From assembly GCA_963802915.1 (NCBI GenBank), contig CAWDKQ010000018.1, positions 1-64,000 of the forward strand: DNA of 64,000 nt, given 5' to 3'. Positions 26,851 to 35,165 of this stretch are shown here, piece after piece (the stretch's first letter is position 1; the number at the start of each line of letters is the position of its first letter). The translations under genes were made by a program, and so were the position numbers. The DNA comes from JAICMB01 sp963802915. Its GTDB lineage: Bacteria; Acidobacteriota; Terriglobia; Bryobacterales; Bryobacteraceae. The notes beneath the pieces are model-generated. The model did no database searches and was not told where the DNA came from. It saw nothing but the letters and a program-made list of their open reading frames with translations.

Positions 26851-27629
26851 TGCCGCGGCCCTGGTTCGAAGCGCTCCATCTCGATTTCGCATACGCCAAT
26901 GGCCCTCTAGTGGTGCGCGATGTCAGCCTGACTTCCGCTCCGGGATCCATGACCGCCGTGATCGGCGCCAACGGTTCCGGAAAATCCACGCTCATCCGCA
27001 TGATCGCCGGATTGCTCCGCCCGCGCGCCGGAACCATCGCCTTGGATGGCGTCTCTTTAGACAAATGGGAGCCGCGCATGCGCGCTCGCCAGATCGCCTA
27101 CGTGCCGCAATCCACGACAACCGCCTTCCCGTTTCAGGTGATCGATATCGTTCTGAGCGGCCGCACGCCGCACGCGCCGAAGTTCCGCTTCGAAGGCCCG
27201 CAAGACGCCGAGAAAGCGATGGAGGCGTTGGAGAATACCGGAGCCGCTCACCTGGCTTCTCGCGCCTTCACTAGCCTGTCAGGAGGCGAGCGGCAGATCG
27301 TAATTCTGGCGCGCGCCCTGGCTCAGGAGCCGCAATTATTGTTGCTCGACGAACCTTCATCGTCGCTGGATCTCAAGCATCGCGCGGATCTGATTCGCAC
27401 GCTTTCACGCTTGCGCGAGTCCAAACATCTCAGCGTGATTATGATCACGCACGATTTGCAGTTGACCGGCACCTTTAATCAGCTCGTGGCGTTGCGCTGC
27501 GGAGAAGTGGCCGCATCCGGAACACCGAATGAAGTTCTGCGCGACCATCTTCTGCGCGATATTTACGGCGATCCAAACGTTCGTGCCCAGCGCATGGGAG
27601 ATCAAACCGTCGTGTGGGTAGACCTATGA
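26850..27629 (+). CDS. btuD: Cobalamin ABC transporter ATP-binding protein
   Basis: ATPase subunit of a type II importer, 259 residues: Walker A IGANGSGKSTLIRM, Q-loop at YVPQSTTTAFPFQV, signature LSGGERQIVILARAL, Walker B LLLLDEPSSSLD, and switch His in MITHDLQ. The family (FecE/BtuD/HmuV) covers iron-siderophore, haem and B12 import; the riboswitch and cob genes around it point to cobalamin. Overlaps of 1 bp with btuF and 4 bp with btuC show a tightly coupled transporter unit. Confidence 0.93.
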   Translation: MPRPWFEALHLDFAYANGPLVVRDVSLTSAPGSMTAVIGANGSGKSTLIRMIAGLLRPRAGTIALDGVSLDKWEPRMRARQIAYVPQSTTTAFPFQVIDIVLSGRTPHAPKFRFEGPQDAEKAMEALENTGAAHLASRAFTSLSGGERQIVILARALAQEPQLLLLDEPSSSLDLKHRADLIRTLSRLRESKHLSVIMITHDLQLTGTFNQLVALRCGEVAASGTPNEVLRDHLLRDIYGDPNVRAQRMGDQTVVWVDL

Positions 27630-28639
27630 ACGGGCTTCCCGCACCCATGGGGGTTCGAGTATTTCGAGCCATGTCGATCCTCACGCTGATACTTATCGCC
27701 TCTGTCGCAATCGGCCTGATGGTCGGCAGCCAGCGCATCGACGTCTCCACTCTCTTTTCTCCGGATTCCTTTTCCCACGCTCTGTTTTTTCGCCTTCGCC
27801 TCCCGCGAGTCTTAATGGGGCTCGTGATCGGCGCTTCGCTCGCACTCACCGGCGGGGCTCTGCAAGCGCTCTTCCGGAATCCTCTCGCCGATCCCTACAC
27901 GCTGGGGGTTTCGGGAGGCGGAGCGCTGGGAGCAAGCATCGCGATCGCTCTCGGCTGGAGCGCGCGCGTGGCGGGCATCCCATTAGTTTTCGTGGCGTCG
28001 TTCGGCGGTGCGATGTTGGCCGTATGGTTAGTGAAGACAATCGCGCGCACCGGCGGTATAGTCTTGCCCGGAGCGCTGTTGCTCTCCGGCGTCGCGGTAA
28101 CGCTCATCTCAGCCGCCGGCGTCTTGACGATTCAATATTTGACCGACCCCGCGAGCGCGCTGCGCATCCTGCGCTGGCTCATCGGCGATCTCGACATCGT
28201 CGGTCTTGATCCAATCTGGCGAATGCTCGTGATATTAGTGCCGGCATGGATTGTGCTGCTGGCTTTCTCGCGCCAACTGAATCTTCTCGCGATCGACGAA
28301 GATACCGCCGCGACACTGGGAGTGAATGTTCGCCGCTGTGAAACCGCCGTGCATGCGCTATGCGCGTTGATCGTCGGTGTCGCTGTTTCCGCCGGCGGAT
28401 CTATCGGCTTCGTCGGATTGATTGTGCCGCACGCGGTGCGATTAATGTTCGGCGAAGATCTACGCATCGTATTGCCGGGTTCGCTGCTGCTTGGCGCGGC
28501 GTTCCTGATTTTGGCGGACGCGCTGGCCCGCACTGCCCTGCCCTCCAGCGAACTTCCCGTCGGCGCCATCACGGGACTCATGGGCGGCCCGGCATTTCTC
28601 TGGCTATTGCGCCGCAGACAACAGTATTCGGCTATGTAA
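27626..28639 (+). CDS. btuC: Cobalamin ABC transporter permease
   Basis: FecCD/BtuC-type permease of 337 residues with about ten transmembrane segments. Family marks are LRLPRVLMGLVIGASLALTG, GALQALFRNPLADPYTLGVS and GGSIGFVGLIVPHAVRL, the last of which carries the cytoplasmic helix that contacts the ATPase. The ATG at 27626 overlaps the btuD stop (ATGA). It forms the inner-membrane channel of the B12 importer with the two genes before it. A ribosome site (AAGGAG) after its stop serves bluB. Confidence 0.93.
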   Translation: MNGLPAPMGVRVFRAMSILTLILIASVAIGLMVGSQRIDVSTLFSPDSFSHALFFRLRLPRVLMGLVIGASLALTGGALQALFRNPLADPYTLGVSGGGALGASIAIALGWSARVAGIPLVFVASFGGAMLAVWLVKTIARTGGIVLPGALLLSGVAVTLISAAGVLTIQYLTDPASALRILRWLIGDLDIVGLDPIWRMLVILVPAWIVLLAFSRQLNLLAIDEDTAATLGVNVRRCETAVHALCALIVGVAVSAGGSIGFVGLIVPHAVRLMFGEDLRIVLPGSLLLGAAFLILADALARTALPSSELPVGAITGLMGGPAFLWLLRRRQQYSAM

Positions 28640-28653
28640 GGAGCACGCGACCT

Positions 28654-29331
28654 ATGGACACATCGCGCAACGATCGTTTCACCGACGAAGAACGCCGCGG
28701 CGTGTATCGCGCCATCTACGAACGTCGCGATGTGCGCTCGCAGTTTCTCCCGGATCCCGTTCCCGACGACGTGCTTGATCGCATTCTCGACGCTGCCCAT
28801 CACGCGCCCTCGGTCGGGTTCATGCAGCCATGGGATTTTCTCGTTATCCGAGATGCTGCCATTCGCCGCGAGGTCCGTCGGAATTTCGAAGTGGCCAGCC
28901 GCAGCGCTGCCGAGGCGTATCAAGGCGAGCAGCGCAAGCTATACGACAGCCTCAAGCTCCAGGGCATAATCGACGCGCCGGTCAATCTCTGCGTCACTTG
29001 CGATCGGGACCGTCCCAAGGGCAACGGACTGGGCCGCCAGACAGACCCATCGGTCGACCTCTACTCCACGGTCTGCGCGGTGCAGAATCTCTGGCTCGCC
29101 GCCCGTGCCGAATCGCTTGGTGTCGGCTGGGTCAGCATTCTCGACCTCGAACAACTGAAAGCGACGCTCGGAATTCCGCAGGCACTGACCCCTGTCGCAT
29201 ATCTCTGTATCGGCTATGTCTCGGAATTCAGGCCGCAGCCGGAGTTAGAAGAAAAAGGTTGGGAGACGCGCAGCGATCTCGACAGCGTCACTCACTTCGA
29301 TCGCTGGGGAGTTCATAGAATCCCCAAATGA
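28654..29331 (+). CDS. bluB: 5,6-dimethylbenzimidazole synthase
   Basis: BluB cleaves reduced FMN with oxygen to make 5,6-dimethylbenzimidazole, the lower ligand of B12. The 225-residue protein has the nitroreductase-like flavin fold with BluB features: YRAIYERRDVRSQFLPDPV, AAHHAPSVGFMQPWDF, the aspartate region TDPSVDLYSTVCAVQNLW, and GVGWVSILD. The presence of bluB shows that the cell can make the lower ligand aerobically and so convert imported corrinoids into true cobalamin. It overlaps cobQ by 4 bp. Confidence 0.94.
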   Translation: MDTSRNDRFTDEERRGVYRAIYERRDVRSQFLPDPVPDDVLDRILDAAHHAPSVGFMQPWDFLVIRDAAIRREVRRNFEVASRSAAEAYQGEQRKLYDSLKLQGIIDAPVNLCVTCDRDRPKGNGLGRQTDPSVDLYSTVCAVQNLWLAARAESLGVGWVSILDLEQLKATLGIPQALTPVAYLCIGYVSEFRPQPELEEKGWETRSDLDSVTHFDRWGVHRIPK

Positions 29332-30872
29332 GCGGGGCATTCATGATCCTGGGTACAGCATCTCACGTCGGCAAATCGCTCCTGACGGCGGGCCTGGGAC
29401 GTATATTCTCGGACGACGGAATCAATGTCGCGCCTTTCAAAGCGCAAAACATGTCTCTGAATTCGGCAGCCACTCCTGGCGGCTGCGAGATCGGCCGCGC
29501 ACAGGCATTGCAGGCCGAGGCCTGCCGCGTAACGCCTTGCGCGGAGATGAATCCCATTCTCATCAAACCGTCTTCGGACACCGGCGCGCAGATTATTCTT
29601 CTCGGACGCGTTTGGGGACAGGTGACTGCGTCGGATTATCATCAGCAGCGCGTCGAGGATCTATTTCCGGCCGCGATCGAGAGCTATCGGAAGCTGGCCG
29701 CGGCTCACGAACTGATTTTATTAGAAGGGGCCGGATCGCCCGCCGAAATCAATCTGCGCGAGCACGACATCGTGAACATGCGCATGGCCCACGCAGCGGA
29801 TGCGTCCTGTCTTTTAGTCGGCGACATCGATCGCGGAGGAGTGTTCGCTTCGCTGCTTGGCACCATGGAACTGCTCGAACCCGCTGACCGCGCCAGGATC
29901 CGTGGTTTCGTAATTAACAAGTTTCGTGGCGACCTGAGTCTCTTGCGTCCCGGTATCGAAATGATGGAACAGCGACTCGGGATCCCATGCGCCGGCGTCG
30001 TCCCATTTCTTCATGACCTCGGACTCGAAGAAGAAGACAGCGTGGCCATCGAAGATCGCCGGAGCGGGAAACGTAGTTGGCATCGCACGGAGGACGACGA
30101 CAAATCGCCGGACCGTCCTCTGCGGATCGGCGTGATCGCTTTGCCATACATGGCAAACTTCACCGACTTCGACGCGCTCGCGGCCGAACCATCCGTCTCG
30201 CTCGCATTTCTGGAAGATCCCTCCGAGACAAGCCTGGCCGACGTGCTCATTCTTCCTGGCAGCAAACAAACGCTCGACGATCTCGCCTGGATTCGTGACC
30301 GCGGATTCGCCGACGTCTTCACAACCTATAACGGCCTCCTAATCGGAATCTGCGGCGGATTTCAGATGCTCGGATTATCCGTTGAAGACCCCAGTGGAGT
30401 CGAGAGCGGCGGCCTGCGACGCAACATGCCGGGTCTTGGGAAACTTCCTATCCGAACCATCATGCGCGATCGCAAAACAGTGCGTCGAGCTACAGGCCGA
30501 GCCCGCCTGTGGGACATGCCGGCTTTCCACGGCTACGAGATTCATATGGGCGAAACGATCTACGAAAACGGCGTCGAACCCTTCGCGGAAATCCTGCGTG
30601 AAGGCGAGCGACAGCCAACGCAAGACGGCGCGATCACATCGTCGGGCCGCATCTGGGGCACCTACATCCACGGCCTCTTTGATGACGACGCTTTCCGTCA
30701 CAAGTTCCTCGATTGCGCGCGCCAGACATGCGGGCTTTGCCGAGCAACGTACCACGTTTCCGTCACGGAGCAGCGCCATCAACGGATCGACCGCTGGGCA
30801 AATCACGTGCGTCAATCGCTCAACATGGATTTAATTCGCCGCTGGACCAATATCTTCCATGAAGCTACTTGA
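29328..30872 (+). CDS. cobQ: Cobyric acid synthase
   Basis: Glutamine-dependent amidase of 514 residues that converts adenosylcobyrinic a,c-diamide to cobyric acid. The N-terminal P-loop-like domain starts MILGTASHVGKSLLTAGL and contains FKAQNMSLNS; the GDIDRGGVFASLLGT region is typical of CobQ. The C-terminal class I glutaminase has the nucleophile Cys in LIGICGGFQMLG and the His in GTYIHGLFDDD. The insertion around residues 245-265 (RRSGKRSWHRTEDDDKS) is charged and looks like a surface loop. CobQ belongs to the de novo branch, yet no gene for cobinamide formation (cobD/cbiB) is adjacent. Confidence 0.95.
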   Translation: MSGAFMILGTASHVGKSLLTAGLGRIFSDDGINVAPFKAQNMSLNSAATPGGCEIGRAQALQAEACRVTPCAEMNPILIKPSSDTGAQIILLGRVWGQVTASDYHQQRVEDLFPAAIESYRKLAAAHELILLEGAGSPAEINLREHDIVNMRMAHAADASCLLVGDIDRGGVFASLLGTMELLEPADRARIRGFVINKFRGDLSLLRPGIEMMEQRLGIPCAGVVPFLHDLGLEEEDSVAIEDRRSGKRSWHRTEDDDKSPDRPLRIGVIALPYMANFTDFDALAAEPSVSLAFLEDPSETSLADVLILPGSKQTLDDLAWIRDRGFADVFTTYNGLLIGICGGFQMLGLSVEDPSGVESGGLRRNMPGLGKLPIRTIMRDRKTVRRATGRARLWDMPAFHGYEIHMGETIYENGVEPFAEILREGERQPTQDGAITSSGRIWGTYIHGLFDDDAFRHKFLDCARQTCGLCRATYHVSVTEQRHQRIDRWANHVRQSLNMDLIRRWTNIFHEAT

Positions 30873-31911
30873 AAAGACCATACAAGAAATCCGACCCATC
30901 GATCCGAGCTGGATCGAATCGGCAAGCAGGCATCAATTAGAGCTGACGAAACCGCCTGGAAGCCTGGGACGGCTCGAAGAAATCGCCAACCGGTGCGCCG
31001 CCATCCGGGAAAGCTTTGCGTTGACCGCCAGTCATCCCCGCATCGTGCTATTCGCCGCTGATCACGGCGTCTGTGCGGAAGGCGTCAGTCCCTATCCGCA
31101 AGAAGTCACAGCGCAGATGGTGTTGAACTTCCTCCGAGGCGGAGCTGGGATCAATGCGCTGGCCCGTTCCGGAGGAATTGAATTGAAAGTGGTCGATGTC
31201 GGCGTCGCAGCGCCGCTCCCGCTTTCGAGCGACCTTATCAGCCGCCGCGCCGCGCCTGGCACACGCAACTTCTGTAAAGAACCCGCCATGTCGGAATCCG
31301 AGATGAACGCCGCGATCGAAACAGGCATCGAGCTAGCAACCGATTCCGCAATCGCCGGATGCGACCTGCTTGGATTCGGCGAAATGGGAATCGGCAACAC
31401 GACTTCCGCAAGCGCGATTGCCGCCGCTTTGACGAATCGGCCTGTCGAATCCGTCATCGGAGCCGGCGCCGGCGCGGACGATGCGTGCATGACTCGGAAG
31501 CGTTCAGCAATAGAGCGCGCCTTGCATTTGCACGCCGCAAGCGTCGGCGATCCGCTCGGAATACTGCGTTGCGTCGGCGGTCTCGAAATTGCGGCGATGT
31601 GCGGTTTCTGCCTGGGCACCGCGGCCCGTCGTGTACCCGTGGTCACGGATGGCTTTATAGCAACCTCCGCCGCGGCGCTGGCCGTCCGAATCTGCCCGGC
31701 ATCCTCCGGATACATTTTCGCCTCGCATAAATCCGCGGAACCTGGCCACGCCCACCTGCTCGCGACGCTCGAAACCTCGCCCCTACTCGATCTGGGCATG
31801 CGGCTCGGAGAAGCCACCGGCGCGGCCCTCGCGATGAAAATCATCCAATCCGCCATCGCGGTGTTCACTCAAATGGCGACTTTCGCAACCGCGGGAGTCT
31901 CCAACAAGTGA
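30859..31911 (+). CDS. cobT: Nicotinate-nucleotide-dimethylbenzimidazole phosphoribosyltransferase
   Basis: CobT makes alpha-ribazole 5'-phosphate from dimethylbenzimidazole and nicotinate mononucleotide, activating the lower ligand produced by BluB. At 350 residues it has the family length, with LTKPPGSLGRLEEIANRCAAI near the N-terminus, the loop FAADHGVCAEGVSPYPQEVT, the GEMGIGNTTSASAIAAAL motif and the C-terminal HKSAEPGHAHLL. It overlaps cobQ by 14 bp and shares a GTGA overlap with cobS. Confidence 0.95.
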   Translation: MKLLEKTIQEIRPIDPSWIESASRHQLELTKPPGSLGRLEEIANRCAAIRESFALTASHPRIVLFAADHGVCAEGVSPYPQEVTAQMVLNFLRGGAGINALARSGGIELKVVDVGVAAPLPLSSDLISRRAAPGTRNFCKEPAMSESEMNAAIETGIELATDSAIAGCDLLGFGEMGIGNTTSASAIAAALTNRPVESVIGAGAGADDACMTRKRSAIERALHLHAASVGDPLGILRCVGGLEIAAMCGFCLGTAARRVPVVTDGFIATSAAALAVRICPASSGYIFASHKSAEPGHAHLLATLETSPLLDLGMRLGEATGAALAMKIIQSAIAVFTQMATFATAGVSNK

Positions 31912-32636
31912 GATCGTTGCTTGCGGCGATTGCCTTCTTGACCCGTCTGCCAGTGGGAAGATTCGCCGCCTTCAGCTCCGAAGATGTCGCGCGCTCCGCG
32001 GGCTGGTTTCCATTAGTCGGCGCTTTACTCGGAGCGATTTACGCCCTGGCCGCATTCCTATTGAAAGGTCATCTGCCACTCGCGGTAGTCGCGGTCGTGC
32101 TGGTAATTCTCGAAGCGCTTGCGACCGGCGCTCTGCATTTCGACGGTCTCGCCGATACTGCCGACGGTTTTGGAGGAGGCAAGACACGCGACGATATCCT
32201 GCGTATCATGCGTGACCACGCCATCGGAAGTTATGGCGGCGTGGCCATTGCGACTCTTGTGGTTCTCAAAGTGACAGCCTACGCCGCGCTAATGAAACAG
32301 ACCGCCTGGCTCACCGCGCTGCTTCTCACACCCGCCTTGGGCCGCTGGTCGATTCTGCTTCTGACCGCGGCTTTACCGTACGCCAGAACCTCGGCATCAG
32401 TCGTTCAGGGTATGGGGAAACGATCGCTACTCTGGGGAACGCTTCTCACCGGAATCGCCCTTGTTGCCGCGATGTCAATTCGCGCGTGCATCGCCGCGGC
32501 CGTAGTCATAGCAGTGACAACCGTCTTCGGCCTATACTGCCGGCATCGGATCGCGGGCATCACTGGCGACACGCTCGGCGCAAACCTTCAGCTCTGTGAG
32601 AGCGCGGCACTTGTAACATTTTTATGGATGCGATGA
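31908..32636 (+). CDS. cobS: Adenosylcobinamide-GDP ribazoletransferase (cobalamin synthase)
   Basis: Membrane enzyme of 242 residues that joins AdoCbi-GDP with alpha-ribazole phosphate, the last assembly step of B12. It has six or so hydrophobic segments and the acidic, Mg-binding motif LHFDGLADTADGFGGGKTRD. It starts at GTG 31908, overlapping the cobT stop as GTGA. Its two substrates are provided by CobU and CobT of the same operon. Confidence 0.94.
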   Translation: MRSLLAAIAFLTRLPVGRFAAFSSEDVARSAGWFPLVGALLGAIYALAAFLLKGHLPLAVVAVVLVILEALATGALHFDGLADTADGFGGGKTRDDILRIMRDHAIGSYGGVAIATLVVLKVTAYAALMKQTAWLTALLLTPALGRWSILLLTAALPYARTSASVVQGMGKRSLLWGTLLTGIALVAAMSIRACIAAAVVIAVTTVFGLYCRHRIAGITGDTLGANLQLCESAALVTFLWMR

Positions 32637-33256
32637 CCAAAATCTGGCTGATCCGGCACGGCCAACCAGCCGAAGAAGCGCGCCAGCGCTGCTACGGCTC
32701 ACTCGATGTCGGACTCGCCGAAATCGGCCGCGCACAAATGGAACAAGTTGCCGATTACCTCAAATCCGAATCCATCGCGGCCATTTACACTAGCCCGCGC
32801 ACCCGGGCGCTCGAGAGTGCGCGAATTCTTGCGGCCGTGGCCAATTGCCCAGTAGAAATCGCGGCGGATTTCCGCGAGATCGAATTCGGCGATTTCGAAG
32901 GCCTCACTTACGACGAAATCGCGTCACGCTACCCGGACCTCTATCGCCAATGGATGGACACGCCGACAGAGGTCGAGTTCCCCAATGGAGAAAGCTTCAC
33001 GCAGATGCGCTTACGCGTCCTCGGCTCATTTCACGAGATATTGAGTAAATGGAGCGGGCAAACCATTGCGATCGTCAGTCACGGCGGGGTGAATCGAATC
33101 CTGCTCGCATGGGTTTTACAGATGCCCGATAGCTGTATCTTCCGCCTGGCTCAGGACCATGCGGCAATCAACTTGGTGAGGTTCGTCGGAGGACTGCCGA
33201 TCGTGCAGTTGATGAATGGGCACGGTAACCCAATGGCGTCGTTTCACTCCCGTTAA
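32633..33256 (+). CDS. cobC: Alpha-ribazole phosphatase
   Basis: Histidine phosphatase-superfamily enzyme of 207 residues. The phospho-His motif is LIRHGQPAEEARQRCYG, with the second catalytic part REIEFGDFEGLTYDEI and the late His in IAIVSHGGVNRILL. In this context it removes the 5'-phosphate from alpha-ribazole phosphate or cobalamin phosphate. The start at 32633 is chosen for its ATGA overlap with cobS; an ATG nine bases upstream is also possible. It is the last gene of the operon. Confidence 0.9.
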   Translation: MTKIWLIRHGQPAEEARQRCYGSLDVGLAEIGRAQMEQVADYLKSESIAAIYTSPRTRALESARILAAVANCPVEIAADFREIEFGDFEGLTYDEIASRYPDLYRQWMDTPTEVEFPNGESFTQMRLRVLGSFHEILSKWSGQTIAIVSHGGVNRILLAWVLQMPDSCIFRLAQDHAAINLVRFVGGLPIVQLMNGHGNPMASFHSR

Positions 33257-33268
33257 AGCACCGGTCAG

Positions 33269-33286
33269 GTGTCGATCCATCGACAC
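33269..33286. terminator. Palindrome between convergent cobC and ECF genes
   Basis: GTGTCGATCCATCGACAC is an 18-base perfect dyad 13 bases after the cobC stop and 32 bases after the ECF stop on the other strand. The position suits a bidirectional terminator, but no T-run follows, so the role is uncertain. Confidence 0.4.
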
Positions 33287-33317
33287 AAGAATAGTCACTT
33301 TGGACACTGAAGACCGA

Positions 33318-33974
33318 CTATCCCCGCTTTCTTGCCGACCGGGCCTTGCCCTTATAGTTCATGGTCGACCAAATTGGCCGCAGCCGCGTTCGAACCCCCG
33401 CTCGGGCGCGAAATATTCTCGCCTTAGTCGCCGAGACCGTCAAACCCAGCTTCGCCGCAACCTCGATCACTGAAAGACCAGAAGCAGAGTACAACGTATA
33501 CACTTCCCGCAAATGTTTCGGCAGCTTTGCAACCGCCTCCGAGTAGGCCGAGTTGATCTCCTGGCACCACGCAGATTTCTCCGGCGTCGGACCAGGCGCG
33601 GCGAGAATGTCCGCTCCGCGTTCGCCGATATCCTCCAGGTGCACCCAATTCACGTGCCGTCTCGGCTCGCGCAGCCGTATCAAGCAGCTATTCACTACGA
33701 TCCGCGTGATCCAGGTTTTGAAACACGCTTCCCCCCGGAAGTTGTCCAGGTGCCGGAACGCCGAGAAATACGCCACCTGCACGGCGTCTTGCGATTCATC
33801 CTCGCAGCGGAGAATCGTGCGGGCGAGCCGGAGAGAGGATGCGTAATGCCGGTTGAATAATTCCTCGATGGCCTGCTCGTTTCCGTCCCTGCCGTGCGCA
33901 ATCAACTCCAGTTCCGGTCTCTCTGTCATAACAGGGACTTGGCAATCCGTTCGCCAAACTTGTTCGCTTTTCAT
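33318..33974 (-). CDS. ECF-type RNA polymerase sigma factor
   Basis: Extracytoplasmic-function sigma factor of 218 residues. Region 2 covers about residues 30-95 (ELFNRHYASSLRLARTIL, then DAVQVAYFSAFRHLDNFRG) and region 4 about residues 140-200 (LPKHLREVYTLYSASGLSVI, then LGLTVSATKARIFRARAGV). The C-terminal tail beyond region 4 is short and basic. No anti-sigma factor is adjacent. Instead its ATG overlaps the stop of a sigma-54-dependent activator gene (33971-33974), suggesting co-expression with that activator. An internal start at 33929 is possible but lacks a ribosome site. Confidence 0.9.
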   Translation of the reverse strand: MKSEQVWRTDCQVPVMTERPELELIAHGRDGNEQAIEELFNRHYASSLRLARTILRCEDESQDAVQVAYFSAFRHLDNFRGEACFKTWITRIVVNSCLIRLREPRRHVNWVHLEDIGERGADILAAPGPTPEKSAWCQEINSAYSEAVAKLPKHLREVYTLYSASGLSVIEVAAKLGLTVSATKARIFRARAGVRTRLRPIWSTMNYKGKARSARKRG

Positions 33975-34984
33975 AGGGACACGCGCCCTTCTGAAGAAGT
34001 TCCCGGACCGATTCCAAGCTTTCGCATCCGATAAAGCAGGGTCGTGCGCGCCAATCCAAGCCGGGCAGCCGCGCCCTGCCGTCCTCCCACCACCCCGCCA
34101 ACTTGGTGAAGCGTCTCGAGGATGTGGTCACGCTCCGCCTCGGCCAGTGTACGTGCAGCCGCCGGCTTTTCTTTCTGCACCGTACGTTTGAACTCGCCAA
34201 TCGGAAGCCGCAGCGTCGTACCTGGAGACATGATCACCGCGCGCTCGATGACATTCTGGAGTTCGCGAATATTTCCCGGCCAGTCGTTGTTCCGGAGAAC
34301 ATCGATCACGTCCTCGGGAATGTGATCGATGACCTTGTTCATGCACCATGCAAACTTGCGAACGAAGTGCTCGACCAAAAGCGGAATATCTTCGGAGCGT
34401 TCTCTGAGAGCCGGAATCGCAATGGGAAACACATTCAGCCTGTAATACAGATCTGCACGGAACCGCCGCTCCTGAACCATTTGCCACAGATCCTGATTCG
34501 TTGCCGCCACCACGCGAACGTCCACCCGAATCGTGCGGGCGCCGCCGAGCCTCTCGAATTCCTGCTCTTGCAGAACGCGCAGCAACTTGGGCTGCAGCTC
34601 GAGCGGCATATCGCCGATCTCATCCAGAAACAATGTGCCGGTGTGGGCGGCCTGGAAGCGGCCCACGGTTTGAGCGATAGCTCCGGTGAAGGCGCCGCGC
34701 TCGTGGCCGAATAGCTCGCTTTCGAGCAGGGCGCCCGGCATCGCCGCGCAATTCACCTTCACATATGGACGGAGTCTTCGCTGGCTCTCTTGATGAATGC
34801 CCTTGGCGATTAGTTCCTTGCCCGTTCCCGTTTCACCTTGGATCAAAACCGCCGAGTCCGTTGGAGCCACCATTCGTACAGAGTTCCAAACGTTTCGAAG
34901 GCCTTGGCTGGAGCCAATGAGTTCATTTTTGATTCCCGCTGCGTTCAGCGGCATACTCAGTATCGCGGTCGCCGTACTGGCCAT
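33971..34984 (-). CDS. Sigma-54-dependent transcriptional activator without receiver domain
   Basis: AAA+ activator of 337 residues made of the central domain and a Fis-type HTH only. Walker A is GETGTGKELI, the sigma-54 contact loop ELFGHERGAFTGA, Walker B GTLFLDEIGDM, the arginine-finger region FRADLYYRLNVFPI, and the HTH VGGRQGAAARLGLARTTLLY. With no receiver or sensory domain beyond about 20 residues, activity is presumably set by abundance or by a partner protein, as in PspF. It is translationally coupled to the ECF gene. It is divergent from the di-haem peroxidase gene 181 bp away; no clear sigma-54 promoter could be read there. Confidence 0.92.
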   Translation of the reverse strand: MASTATAILSMPLNAAGIKNELIGSSQGLRNVWNSVRMVAPTDSAVLIQGETGTGKELIAKGIHQESQRRLRPYVKVNCAAMPGALLESELFGHERGAFTGAIAQTVGRFQAAHTGTLFLDEIGDMPLELQPKLLRVLQEQEFERLGGARTIRVDVRVVAATNQDLWQMVQERRFRADLYYRLNVFPIAIPALRERSEDIPLLVEHFVRKFAWCMNKVIDHIPEDVIDVLRNNDWPGNIRELQNVIERAVIMSPGTTLRLPIGEFKRTVQKEKPAAARTLAEAERDHILETLHQVGGVVGGRQGAAARLGLARTTLLYRMRKLGIGPGTSSEGRVSL

Positions 34985-35165
34985 AACCTAATCTCCCTCA
35001 GTAAGGATTGTGGACTAAAAGATCTTTTCGAAAAACCCCAATCCGTGCGAGAAATAACTGCCCTTATGTAGGGCGAACCCGCTAACTCTTTTGGGTTATA
35101 CAAGTAACAGCACCGCCTGGGTATCCGGTCCCGCAATGGCAACTGCTTTGCCTGCATTCTCGTCG

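Noticed and set aside
34985..35165. Sigma-54 promoter (-24/-12) between the activator and the di-haem peroxidase
   Set aside because: No convincing GG-N10-GC element with the conserved TGGC...TTGC context could be read in this space.
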